NCBI RefSeq assembly: GCF_900105345.1
Contig: NZ_FNSN01000004.1
Span: 248,001-312,000 of the forward strand
DNA: 64,000 nucleotides
Direction: 5' to 3'
Source of the DNA: Arthrobacter woluwensis
GTDB lineage: Bacteria; Actinomycetota; Actinomycetes; Actinomycetales; Micrococcaceae
Shown here: in pieces, positions 19,262 through 27,479 of the stretch
Layout of the letters: the number at the start of each line of letters is the position of its first letter
Numbering within the stretch: the first letter of the stretch is position 1
Position numbers and translations under genes: made by a program
Notes under the pieces: model-generated
What the model was told of the DNA's origin: nothing
Seen by the model: only the letters and a program-made list of their open reading frames with translations
Databases searched by the model: none

Positions 19262-19737
19262 CGGTGCGCGCTGAAGACGTCGCGGGGCTGGTGTGCCGCA
19301 GGCAGGGGCCGGTGCGGTTCCTGCTGTTCGCCCCCGGACTGGCCGGCCACCCCCTGGACGATCAGGATCAGGTGTTCGCTGCGGCCGTCGAGGACCTGGG
19401 TGAAGAGGCCGTGCTGCTCGGCGAGACCCCGCTGCTGTTCGCGGGGCTCCAGGCGAAGAACCTGTTCGCGCGCCGCATGGAGAGCGTGGGGTTCCTCGTG
19501 ACCGACCAGGCCGTCCAGGTGCGGGATGCTCCGTCGACGCCGGTGGAACCGGCCGCGGTGCGCACCGTGGAGTTCGACTGGGCCGCGGACCCGGTCACCG
19601 AGGCCCGGCGGGTGGCCCGCCTCGCCTCGGCCACCTTCGACCGCCGCTGGGCGGAGACGCTGACGTCCCGTGAGGCGCTGCGAGAGTCATTGGACGTGGT
19701 CCGGGATGTGGTGGAGCTGGTGCTGAAGGCGGGGTGA
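19258..19737 (+). CDS. hypothetical protein coupled to the two-component system
   Basis: 159 aa, soluble, GTG start overlapping the response regulator stop by 4 bp. No signal, membrane helix or recognised motif. A central LLGETPLLFAGLQAKNLFARRMESVGF segment and a helical C-terminus suggest an alpha/beta protein. The tight coupling implies a role linked to the kinase pathway, but none can be named. Confidence 0.72.
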   Translation: MTVRAEDVAGLVCRRQGPVRFLLFAPGLAGHPLDDQDQVFAAAVEDLGEEAVLLGETPLLFAGLQAKNLFARRMESVGFLVTDQAVQVRDAPSTPVEPAAVRTVEFDWAADPVTEARRVARLASATFDRRWAETLTSREALRESLDVVRDVVELVLKAG

Positions 19738-19761
19738 GATCACCCACGGTGTGCGCGAGTT

Positions 19762-19784
19762 CACCCTGAAACAGCGGATTTTCG
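19762..19784. repeat. solitary half-copy of the 20942 palindrome arm
   Basis: CACCCTGAAACAG followed by CGGATTTTCG matches the left arm region of the palindrome at 20942-21010 (with its flank from 20938) at 20 of 23 positions. I see no complementary partner nearby. With the full palindrome it brackets the VanZ/RDD gene. Confidence 0.6.
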
Positions 19785-19820
19785 GCCCCCCTCCGAGCGC
19801 TCCGATGGAACACTCAAGTC

Positions 19821-20918
19821 ATGCGCTCAGTTCACCTCACGTCCGCATTCATGGCCATGGGACTCGGCCTGGTCACCGGGATCCTGCTCTTCGTCCCGTT
19901 CGTGGCCGCCAGCTACCGGCGACGGGGCCGCCTCACCGCAGGGCGCTTCGTCCTCTGGGGCGCAGCGCTCGTGTACTTCTGGGCCATCTGGACCTACACG
20001 CTGCTACCCCTGCCCGACCCGGCCGGTTATCAGTGCGTCGGGGCGAACGTTCAGCCGTTCGCCTTCGTCCAGGACATCCGGGATTCGCTCGCATCGTCCG
20101 GCGGAGGACTCCGAGCGGCCGTCATGGACTTCGCGGTCCTGCAGGTGGTCTTCAACGTGGTGCTGTTCATGCCGCTCGGGTTCTTCATCCGAGTGCTGGG
20201 CGGGCGGGGCGTCGTGATCGCGACCCTGACCGGCTTGGCGACGACGGCGCTGATCGAGTTCACCCAGCTGACCGGCGTGTGGGGGCTGTACCCGTGCGCC
20301 TACCGGTTCTTCGACGTCGACGACCTGATGGCCAACACCCTCGGCGCCCTCCTCGGCTCCCTCATCGCTCTGCCCTTCGTCGGGCGACGACGCAGCGTGG
20401 CCCCGGCCGCCGACGTCGCGCGTCCCGTCACCAAGCCACGGCGCTTCCTGGGCGTGCTGTGCGACTGGCTGGCGTTCGTCCTGCTCAGCGTGTCGATCAC
20501 GGTCGGCATCCGCGCGGTCCTGCTCTACGTCCTCAACGACCGCGAAGCCCTCAACCAGGACGACTACTCCGGCGTGGTCGGCACCGGCGTCGCGTTCCTG
20601 GTGTGGCTGGTGGTCACGTTGGTGAGCGGACGCACCGTCGGCGACCAGGCGGTCCAGCTCCAGTACGACGGCGGGCCGCTCCCCCGCCCGCTTGCCCGGC
20701 TCCTGCGCCTGCTCGGCGGGATCGGCGGCTATGCGCTGCTCGGCCTCCTCCCGGAGGGGTTCGGCTGGGTGGAATCCCTGTTCGTCCTCGTGTCCCTCGG
20801 AGCGCTGGTGTTCAGCGCGAAGGGCCGTGGCCTGCCGGGCCTGGTGTCGGGCCAGCAGGTCCGGGACGCACGGGAGGCGCCGGCTGCCGAGCCTGTGAAG
20901 CCGGTCGCCAGGGGCTGA
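19821..20918 (+). CDS. VanZ-domain/RDD-domain membrane protein
   Basis: 365 aa, ~8 hydrophobic segments. The N-terminal half is VanZ-like: YTLLPLP, the FNVVLFMPLGFF motif, ALIEFTQL and FDVDDLMANTLGALLG. The C-terminal half from residue ~215 (CDWLAFVLLSVSITVGIRAVL, then GRTVGDQAVQLQ) resembles an RDD domain. VanZ proteins affect teicoplanin sensitivity in enterococci; here the role is unknown and glycopeptide resistance should not be assumed. Monocistronic, bracketed by related repeat sequences. Confidence 0.82.
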   Translation: MRSVHLTSAFMAMGLGLVTGILLFVPFVAASYRRRGRLTAGRFVLWGAALVYFWAIWTYTLLPLPDPAGYQCVGANVQPFAFVQDIRDSLASSGGGLRAAVMDFAVLQVVFNVVLFMPLGFFIRVLGGRGVVIATLTGLATTALIEFTQLTGVWGLYPCAYRFFDVDDLMANTLGALLGSLIALPFVGRRRSVAPAADVARPVTKPRRFLGVLCDWLAFVLLSVSITVGIRAVLLYVLNDREALNQDDYSGVVGTGVAFLVWLVVTLVSGRTVGDQAVQLQYDGGPLPRPLARLLRLLGGIGGYALLGLLPEGFGWVESLFVLVSLGALVFSAKGRGLPGLVSGQQVRDAREAPAAEPVKPVARG

Positions 20919-20941
20919 GCAGGGCGCTCCTCCGCCCCACC

Positions 20942-21010
20942 CTGAAACAGTGGATTCCCGTCGAAACCGCGTGTTAAACACACTGTTTCGACGGGAATCC
21001 ACTGTTTCAG
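20942..21010. repeat. 26-bp perfect palindrome between converging VanZ/RDD and OYE genes
   Basis: Arms 20942-20967 and 20985-21010 are exact reverse complements over 26 bp. The core is CTGAAACAGTGGATTCCC. The 17-nt centre can pair further (GTGTT/AACAC). It sits between converging genes, 25 bp from the OYE stop. A diverged half-copy lies at 19762-19784. Confidence 0.92.
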
Positions 21011-21034
21011 CAGGTACGCCCCGCAGGACTCACC

Positions 21035-22171
21035 TCACCAGTGCGCGCGCCAGTACTGCGGTGCGAACGGCGTCTTGTCCAGGGGTTCGCCGAGGGAGCG
21101 AGCTGCGAGCGCGGGCCAGTTCGGCTCCTTGAGGGCGGCGCGGGCGATCGAGACGCCGTCGGCCTGGCCGTTCACCAGGACCTGCTCGGCCTGCTGCGCC
21201 TCGTTGATCATGCCGACGGCGCTGACGAAGGCGTCGTTCTCCACGCCACGCTCCTCGGCGTCCGCGGCCAGGGCCTTCTTCACCTGGGCCGCGAGCGCGA
21301 TCTGATATCCCGGGCCGGTGGGGCCGTGATACGCGCCGATGCCACCGCTGGACAAGTCGAACACCGACACGCCCTCGGCCCGGAGCTCCACCGCGAGACG
21401 GGCGGTCTCCTCGATGGTCCAGCCGCCCTCGACCCAGTCGGAACCGGAGAAGCGGACACCCAGCGGTTTGTCGGCCGGCCAGACCTCGCGGACCGCGGCC
21501 ACGACTTCCCGCAGGTACCGGGTGCGGCCTTCGTACGAGCCGCCGTAGAGGTCCGTGCGGGTGTTGCTCAGCGGGGACAGGAACTGGTGCACGAGGTAGC
21601 CGTGGGCGGCGTGGATCTGGATGAAGTCGAATCCGGCCTCATCGGCGCGACGGGCGGCCGCGGCCCAGGACGCGACCGACTCCTGGATCTCCTCGACGGT
21701 CAGCTCATGCGACTCGGCCAGGCCGTGGATCGAGGTGACGGACGGCGCCACGGTGACCCAGCCGCCGTCGTCCACCGGGACCGATCCGGTGAGACCCCTG
21801 TCCACCCAGCGCGGCAGCCAGCCGTACGTGGAGGCCTTGCCGCCGGCGTGCGCCAGCTGCACGCCTGCGGCGGCGCCCTGGCTCTTGATGAACGCGGTGA
21901 TCGGCTTGAAGGCCTCCACCTGCTCGTCGTTCCACAGGCCGAGGTCCTCCGGGGAGATCCGTCCCTCCGGCACCACGGCGGTGGCCTCGGTGATCACCAT
22001 GCCGAAACCGCCGGCGGCGCGGGCGCCGAGGTGCGCCTGATGCCAGGCGGTCGGCACGCCGTCGCGCGCATCCACCGAGTACATGCACATCGGGGCGAGG
22101 AAGGTCCGGTTGCGCAGCGTGAGCTGGCCGGACGGGGCTGACAGGACTGCTTCAGTGAAAAGTTGGCTCAC
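21035..22171 (-). CDS. old yellow enzyme, YqjM-type NADH:flavin oxidoreductase
   Basis: 378 aa FMN-dependent ene-reductase. NRTFLAPMCMYS holds Cys29, the YqjM-type active-site Cys that tunes FMN. Other blocks are WHQAHLGARA, VQLAHAGGKAS, FDFIQIHAAHGYLVHQFLSPLSN with the His pair that binds substrate, and a late GMINEAQQAEQVLVNGQADGVSIARAAL. It reduces activated C=C bonds; the physiological substrate is unknown. GTG at 22171 is the best start; the frame upstream is open but antisense to exonuclease III. Confidence 0.9.
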   Translation of the reverse strand: MSQLFTEAVLSAPSGQLTLRNRTFLAPMCMYSVDARDGVPTAWHQAHLGARAAGGFGMVITEATAVVPEGRISPEDLGLWNDEQVEAFKPITAFIKSQGAAAGVQLAHAGGKASTYGWLPRWVDRGLTGSVPVDDGGWVTVAPSVTSIHGLAESHELTVEEIQESVASWAAAARRADEAGFDFIQIHAAHGYLVHQFLSPLSNTRTDLYGGSYEGRTRYLREVVAAVREVWPADKPLGVRFSGSDWVEGGWTIEETARLAVELRAEGVSVFDLSSGGIGAYHGPTGPGYQIALAAQVKKALAADAEERGVENDAFVSAVGMINEAQQAEQVLVNGQADGVSIARAALKEPNWPALAARSLGEPLDKTPFAPQYWRAHW

Positions 22172-22261
22172 GATGATGGGCAACCCCGCGTCGCCGGAAC
22201 GTATTCCGATGGTGACGCCGCGGGTCACCAAACTGTCGGTCCGCTTTGATAGCTTGGGAGC

Positions 22262-23068
22262 GTGAAGATCGCCACCTGGAACGTCAATTCCCTCCGTGCC
22301 CGCGCCGACCGTGTGGAGGCGTGGCTGGAACGCAGTGACTGCGATGTCCTGGCCATCCAGGAGACCAAGTGCAAGGACGAGAACTTCCCCTGGGAGCTCT
22401 TCGAGCGCATGGACTATGAAGTGGCGCACTTCGGGTTCAGCCAGTGGAACGGCGTGGCCATCGCCTCCCGCGTGGGTCTGGAGGACGTGGAGCGCACCTT
22501 CCCCGGGCAGCCGACGTTCGGCAAGGGCGGGGTGAACCCGGAGCAGGAGGCCCGTGCCATCGGCGCCACCTGCAACGGCGTCCGCGTCTGGAGCCTGTAT
22601 GTGCCCAACGGCCGCGCCCTGGATGACGAGCACATGCCGTACAAGCTCGAGTGGCTGGACACCCTGAAGGCCAACGCCGAGGCCTGGCTGGACACCGACC
22701 CCGCCGCCCAGATCGCGCTCATGGGCGACTGGAACATCGCGCCCCAGGATGACGACGTCTGGGACATCGACTTCTTCATCGAGGAAGGACTCACCCACGT
22801 CTCCGCCCCGGAACGCGCCGCCTTCCACGCCTTCGAAGAAGCCTCCTTCACGGACGTGGTCCGCCCGCTCAACCCCGGCCCCGGCGTCTACACCTACTGG
22901 GATTACAAGCAGCTCCGTTTCCCGAAGAAGGAGGGCATGCGCATCGACTTCGTCATGGCGTCCCCGGCCCTCGCCTCCCGCGTGACCGGCGCCGTGATCG
23001 ACCGTGAGGAGCGCAAGGGCAAGGGCGCCAGCGACCACGCCCCCGTGATCGTCGAACTCGCGGACTGA
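22262..23068 (+). CDS. xth: exodeoxyribonuclease III / AP endonuclease
   Basis: 268 aa, usual length of the ExoIII family that repairs abasic sites and removes 3' blocks. It begins MKIATWNVNSLRARADRVEAWL, then AIQETKCKDENFP with the metal-binding Glu, LMGDWNIAPQDDDVWD with the catalytic Asp/Asn, MRIDFVMASP and the terminal SDHAPVIVEL with the catalytic Asp-His. GTG start at 22262, divergent from the OYE gene with a 90-bp shared promoter region. Confidence 0.93.
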   Translation: MKIATWNVNSLRARADRVEAWLERSDCDVLAIQETKCKDENFPWELFERMDYEVAHFGFSQWNGVAIASRVGLEDVERTFPGQPTFGKGGVNPEQEARAIGATCNGVRVWSLYVPNGRALDDEHMPYKLEWLDTLKANAEAWLDTDPAAQIALMGDWNIAPQDDDVWDIDFFIEEGLTHVSAPERAAFHAFEEASFTDVVRPLNPGPGVYTYWDYKQLRFPKKEGMRIDFVMASPALASRVTGAVIDREERKGKGASDHAPVIVELAD

Positions 23069-23097
23069 GCCATGCCCAGCGCGCGGCCGGGAAGCCG

Positions 23098-23988
23098 ATG
23101 ACCTTCTACGACTCCCCCATGGGGTTCCCCTACATCTCCGCTCTGCGCGTCTATCAGCCGCTCGACGCCTTCGGCGCCCCGCAGCGGCGCGCCATCGTCG
23201 CGCAGTACGGCGATCTGACGGAGCGCGCCATCCTCAGCGCCTCGGAGCTGCGGCAGATGCGCGACGACGTCGAGCGCCGCGAGCTGCGCAGCACCCTTCA
23301 CCGGCTGTTGCGGAAGCCCAACGACCCCTACCCGGGCAGCCGCGCCGAGCTTTCGCGCGCCGTCGCGGACCCCAGCGAGCGGGGAGTTCTGCTGTACTGC
23401 CCGAACCAGACGGTGCTCCGCTCCGCGCTGGCGGCTGAGGAACTGGCGGACGGGTCGACCTCGGAGAGCCTGGAGCGGATCGTCCCCGTGGACGCCACCG
23501 AACGGCATCAGGAACGGCTCAAGACGCTGGTGGACTCCGGCCTGATCGACTCCGATCTGCTGTTCACCCGCACCGCCACCTGGGGAGTTCCGTTCGCGTG
23601 GTTCATCTTCTTCCACGAGGCGGACCGCCAGGAGATGATCAACAACAGGGACGGGAGCATCGCCACCCTGCGCCTCTACACGCCGGTGACGGAGGCGATC
23701 TCGCGTTCCCGGACCCTGATCGCGGCGCTGTCCCTCGGCGCCCCGGAGCTGGATTTCCTGGACGAGATGACCCGTGTGGTCGGGTGGCTCGAGCGGTTCC
23801 ACACCAGCAGTGTCCTGGAACTGGACTACGGAGCCCTCGCGGACCGCGTGTACCCGGACGAGTCCCCGAGCGATGTCCGCATGGGCATCGAGTGCCTCGC
23901 GGAGGGCGACATGACGGGCGCGGCCGCCGCGTATCAGCGCCTCATCACGCGCTGGGTGCCGCTGCGGCACCTCGGCCGCGCCAGCTGA
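23098..23988 (+). CDS. conserved hypothetical protein, 296 aa
   Basis: Soluble, no signal or membrane segment. The start MTFYDSPMGFPYISALRVYQPLDAFGAPQRR and a WGVPFAWFIFFHEADRQE block look like a conserved actinobacterial family of unknown function, from memory and untested. It follows exonuclease III by 29 bp on the same strand and may be cotranscribed. ATG at 23098. Confidence 0.72.
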   Translation: MTFYDSPMGFPYISALRVYQPLDAFGAPQRRAIVAQYGDLTERAILSASELRQMRDDVERRELRSTLHRLLRKPNDPYPGSRAELSRAVADPSERGVLLYCPNQTVLRSALAAEELADGSTSESLERIVPVDATERHQERLKTLVDSGLIDSDLLFTRTATWGVPFAWFIFFHEADRQEMINNRDGSIATLRLYTPVTEAISRSRTLIAALSLGAPELDFLDEMTRVVGWLERFHTSSVLELDYGALADRVYPDESPSDVRMGIECLAEGDMTGAAAAYQRLITRWVPLRHLGRAS

Positions 23989-24033
23989 GCCGGGCCCGCG
24001 CCGTCCGCACCTGAGACGACGCCGGGAAAAGAG

Positions 24034-25086
24034 CTAGGACAGCGGCGCGGTGGACGTCCGGCTCTTCAGTTCGAAGTCCGCGTGCACATCGTGGACGGAC
24101 CCCGCCTTGCCGGCCAGCTCGTCGAGCAGCATGCGCGTCCCGAGCCGGGCCTGCGCCACCGGATCCTGGGCCACGGTGCTCAGCCCCATGACCGGGGAGA
24201 ACTCGTGGTCGTCGATCCCGATCACCGAGAGATCCTCCGGCACCCGCAAGCCGCGGCGCTGCGCTTGCAGGATCACGCCCATGGCCATCTCATCGGAGGC
24301 GCACATGAGCGCCGTGGGCTTGGGACCCGGCCGGTTCCACAGCTCCTCGAACGCCTCGGCCCCGCTCGCGAGTGTGAAGTTCCCCCGCACCTCCCACTCC
24401 GGGTGGTACTCGACCCCGGCGCGGGCGAGTTCCTCGTGGAACCCGTTCACGCGCAGCTCGGGGACCTGGAAATTGAGGTCCTCGTCGTCGTCCTGGCCAT
24501 GCAGGACGCCGATGTCACGGTGCCCGAGGTCCAGCAGGTGGCGGGTGGCGAGGGCTGCGGCCTCCACGTCGTTGATGCCGATGCTGGAGCAGCCCTCCAC
24601 CGGCCCACCCACCGCGACCAGCGGGATGTCGAGCCGGCGGAGCTCCTGGATCTCGTCCATCGACAGCGCCATGCAGAGCACCAGGAGGGCGTCGATGTGT
24701 TTGGCGACCATGGTCTTGCTGAAGGTCCGCTGCCGTTCGCCGGAGCGGCTGTCGAGGCTGAACAACGACAGGTTGTAGCCCTGCTCATGGAGTTCGCGCT
24801 CCACGCCTTCCAGCGCCTTGTAGAAGAACCAGCGGTCCACATAGGGCGCGAGCACCCCGATGGTGCGGGTGCGGCCCGTCGCCAGGCCGGACGCCGCGGA
24901 CGATGCCACGTACCCGAGCTCGGAGGCGACGTCGAGGATGCGCCGGCGGGTCTGTTCGGAGACCCTCGGAAGCCCGCGGACGGCCCGGGAGACGGTCGCC
25001 GTCGAGACGCCGGCCGCGGCAGCCACATCCTCGATGCTCACGCCATGATGCCCACCACGGGCGGCACGCGCAGCCATGCCAGTCAC
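24034..25086 (-). CDS. LacI-family repressor of the alpha-glucoside locus
   Basis: 350 aa. The HTH is SIEDVAAAAGVSTATVSRAVRGLPRVSEQTRRRILDVA; the effector domain ends with VIGIDDHEFSPVMGLSTVAQDP, typical of sugar-responsive members. It is encoded downstream of the ABC importer genes in the same direction and is the likely repressor of them and of the divergent glucosidase, through the CG-centred palindrome at 28856-28869. Start taken at ATG 25086; an ATG at 25077 is an alternative. Confidence 0.9.
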   Translation of the reverse strand: MTGMAARAARGGHHGVSIEDVAAAAGVSTATVSRAVRGLPRVSEQTRRRILDVASELGYVASSAASGLATGRTRTIGVLAPYVDRWFFYKALEGVERELHEQGYNLSLFSLDSRSGERQRTFSKTMVAKHIDALLVLCMALSMDEIQELRRLDIPLVAVGGPVEGCSSIGINDVEAAALATRHLLDLGHRDIGVLHGQDDDEDLNFQVPELRVNGFHEELARAGVEYHPEWEVRGNFTLASGAEAFEELWNRPGPKPTALMCASDEMAMGVILQAQRRGLRVPEDLSVIGIDDHEFSPVMGLSTVAQDPVAQARLGTRMLLDELAGKAGSVHDVHADFELKSRTSTAPLS

Positions 25087-25159
25087 ACTCCTCAGGTTCT
25101 CCGGATCATGAATTGAACCACGCGTGCCATGTCACGTCACAGTCGATGACGCCTCGTGC

Positions 25160-25492
25160 TCAGTTGCGACGGCCCATGGCCCGGGACGGCAGACGCCTGC
25201 GGAGCCTGATGAGTCCCCAGACGGCGAGCACGGCCGCAAGCAGGCCGAGCGCCCAGCCGAGCGCCGGCTGTCCCGTGACCTCCATCCACACCGTGGTGCC
25301 GAAGAGGACCAGGGTCCAGAACCCCAGCATCCCCAGGACGATGTCCAGATCCTCAGCGCTTCTGAGGAGGCGACGGCTGGGCTTCCGCTCCGGCTCCTCC
25401 CGGGCCGGGCCTTCCCAGCCGCCCACGGTCCGCCCGCGGGCGACGGCGGCGCGGCGGCCGTCGTCGTCCGCGGAGGACTGCTGCTTGCTCAC
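25160..25492 (-). CDS. small two-helix membrane protein coupled to the ABC permease
   Basis: 110 aa. GTG at 25492 overlaps the permease stop by 4 bp (GTGA), so it is translationally coupled. A polar N-terminus of ~55 residues is followed by two hydrophobic helices (LGMLGFWTLVLFGTTVWMEV and LGWALGLLAAVLAVWGLI) and a basic tail. It resembles small accessory proteins seen after actinobacterial sugar permease genes; function unknown. Confidence 0.72.
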   Translation of the reverse strand: MSKQQSSADDDGRRAAVARGRTVGGWEGPAREEPERKPSRRLLRSAEDLDIVLGMLGFWTLVLFGTTVWMEVTGQPALGWALGLLAAVLAVWGLIRLRRRLPSRAMGRRN

Positions 25493-26361
25493 TTGACCGC
25501 GCCGGCGGTCAGACCGGCCACGATCTTGCGCTGGAACACCAGCACCAGGATGACCAGCGGGATGGTGACCACGGTTCCGGCGGCCATGACGGCTGTGTAC
25601 GGCTCCTGGTGCGGCTGGGCGCCGGCGAAGGAGGCGATGGCCACGGTGACGGTCTTGGTGGAATCCACCGAGAGCTGGCTGGCGATCAGGAACTCGTTCC
25701 AGGCGCCGATGAAGGTCAGGATCGCGGTGGTGAACGTCGCGGGCGCGGCCAGCGGCAGGATGACCTTCCGGAACGCCTGGCCCTGCGTGCAGCCGTCGAT
25801 CCGGGCCGCCTCCTCCAGCTCCCACGGCATCTCACGGAAGAAGGATGTGAGCGTGTAGACCGCCAGGGGCAGGGAGAAGGAGATGCTCGGGATGATCAGC
25901 GCCTGGTAGGTGCCCATCCAGCCGATCCCGGTGAAGAACTGGAACAGTGGGGTGATCAGGGCGACGGCGGGGAACATCGACGCGCCCAGGATGAACCCGA
26001 GCACCAGTTCCTTGAAGCGGAACTTCAGCCGGGCCAGGGCGTAGGCCGCGAACACGCCGACCACCAGGGAGATCACGGTGGTGGTGCCCGCCACGATCAG
26101 GCTGTTCAGGAGGTTCTGGGCGAAGTGGTTGCCCAGGCTCTCATCGAACACCGTGCGGAAGTTGTCGAACGTGACGTGGGTGAAGAACGGCGTCGGATCG
26201 AAGGTGAAGCCGACATCGCGGAAGGCCGTGACGATCATCCAGTAGAAGGGCGCGAGACACCAGACGAGAATGACGGCGGCCTGAAGGTACGTGCGCGCGG
26301 GCGCCCAGCTGAAGGCACGACGGCGCGTGGTTTCGGAGGCGGTGCTGACTGCGTTGCTCAT
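25489..26361 (-). CDS. ABC sugar transporter permease, MalG type
   Basis: 290 aa, six transmembrane helices. The ATPase-contacting EAA loop is present as ELEEAARIDGCTQGQAFRKVILPLAAPA. It pairs with the MalF-type permease upstream, with a 1-nt gap to that gene's stop. ATG at 26361 (MSNAVSTASETT) is preferred over the longer frame, which overlaps the upstream gene. Likely substrate: alpha-glucosides such as maltose or trehalose, from the neighbouring glucosidase. No ATPase gene is nearby, so a shared MsiK-like ATPase is probable. Confidence 0.92.
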   Translation of the reverse strand: MSNAVSTASETTRRRAFSWAPARTYLQAAVILVWCLAPFYWMIVTAFRDVGFTFDPTPFFTHVTFDNFRTVFDESLGNHFAQNLLNSLIVAGTTTVISLVVGVFAAYALARLKFRFKELVLGFILGASMFPAVALITPLFQFFTGIGWMGTYQALIIPSISFSLPLAVYTLTSFFREMPWELEEAARIDGCTQGQAFRKVILPLAAPATFTTAILTFIGAWNEFLIASQLSVDSTKTVTVAIASFAGAQPHQEPYTAVMAAGTVVTIPLVILVLVFQRKIVAGLTAGAVK

Positions 26362-26362
26362 G

Positions 26363-27391
26363 TCACTTCTTCTTCGGTGCGGCGGACTCCACGGCGTTGG
26401 CGCCGAGGAAGCGGACAAAGATGAATGCCACCAGGAAGATCACCAGGAAGGTGATGGTGGACAGCGCGGACGCCCCGTTGAGGCCTTGCCTGACCTGCTG
26501 CACCACCAGGATGGAGAGCGTGGTGGTGTTGTTCGCGCCACCGGTCATGATGGCGGGCAGGTCGTACATGCGCAGCACGTCGAGGGTGCGGAACAGGATG
26601 GCGACCATCAGGGCCGGCCGCACCAGCGGGAGCGTGATCTGGGTGAAGCGCTGCCAGGCACTGGCGCCGTCCACCTTCGCGGCCTCGTAGACCTCGTCCG
26701 GGATGAGCTGGAGACCCGCCAGGATCAGCAGCGCCATGAACGGGGTGGTCTTCCAGACGTCGGAGATGATGATGGCCCAGCGGGCGGGCCCTTCGGAACC
26801 CGTCCAGAGGATCTGCGTGCCGAAGAGCTGATTGATGATGCCATCGAAGGCGAACATGAAGAAGAACAGCTTGGCCGTGACGGCGGTGGGGATGGCCCAC
26901 GGCACCAGGACGGCGGCACGGATGAGGCTGCGGCCCTTGAAGGCGCGCGCCATGATGACGGCCATCCAGAAACCGAGCACGGTCTCCAGGATCACCGTGA
27001 TGACGGTGAAGAAGAAGGTGGTGCCCATCGCGTTCCAGAACTGGGAACCGAGGGTGCCGGGAGGGCAGGCCTGGCCGTTGCACTGCTGCAGAAGCCAGTG
27101 GACGTAGTTGTCGGCTCCGGCGAAGCCGCCCTGGACGAAGAAGCCGGTGGCCGGGTCGAGGCCGGCGTCCTTCTGGAAGGACATGATGATGGCGTTGATG
27201 ATCGGGTAGACAATCACCACGGCCAGCAGGATCAAGGTGGGTGTGAGCAGCGTGTAGGCCCAGCGGCCCTGCGTCACTTCGCGCCGGTCGGCGCTCTCCG
27301 CGCCGGCCAGACCGGGTCCGCCTTTGGACCCTTTCCCCGCGCCGCCGCCGGTGGTGGTGCCCCGCGTCTGCGAGGGGGCATCTGTGGACAT
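26363..27391 (-). CDS. ABC sugar transporter permease, MalF type
   Basis: 342 aa with a Gly-rich cytoplasmic N-terminus (~35 residues) and six to seven transmembrane helices. The EAA motif is DEVYEAAKVDGASAWQRFTQITLPLVRPA. It forms the translocation pore with the MalG-type subunit. A longer loop with two Cys (QQCNGQACPPG) lies between the first helices, outside the membrane. Follows the binding-protein gene after an 88-bp gap. Confidence 0.92.
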   Translation of the reverse strand: MSTDAPSQTRGTTTGGGAGKGSKGGPGLAGAESADRREVTQGRWAYTLLTPTLILLAVVIVYPIINAIIMSFQKDAGLDPATGFFVQGGFAGADNYVHWLLQQCNGQACPPGTLGSQFWNAMGTTFFFTVITVILETVLGFWMAVIMARAFKGRSLIRAAVLVPWAIPTAVTAKLFFFMFAFDGIINQLFGTQILWTGSEGPARWAIIISDVWKTTPFMALLILAGLQLIPDEVYEAAKVDGASAWQRFTQITLPLVRPALMVAILFRTLDVLRMYDLPAIMTGGANNTTTLSILVVQQVRQGLNGASALSTITFLVIFLVAFIFVRFLGANAVESAAPKKK

Positions 27392-27479
27392 GGTGACTCC
27401 TCTGTGGTGTTCCCCTGGTCGATGGCCCCGCGCAGGGGCGATGGTGGGGCCCGCCCTGGAGCGGGCCCCACCAGTTCGG

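Noticed and set aside
19821-20918. Vancomycin/teicoplanin resistance gene
   Set aside because: A VanZ domain alone does not imply resistance; no vanHAX-type genes are present.
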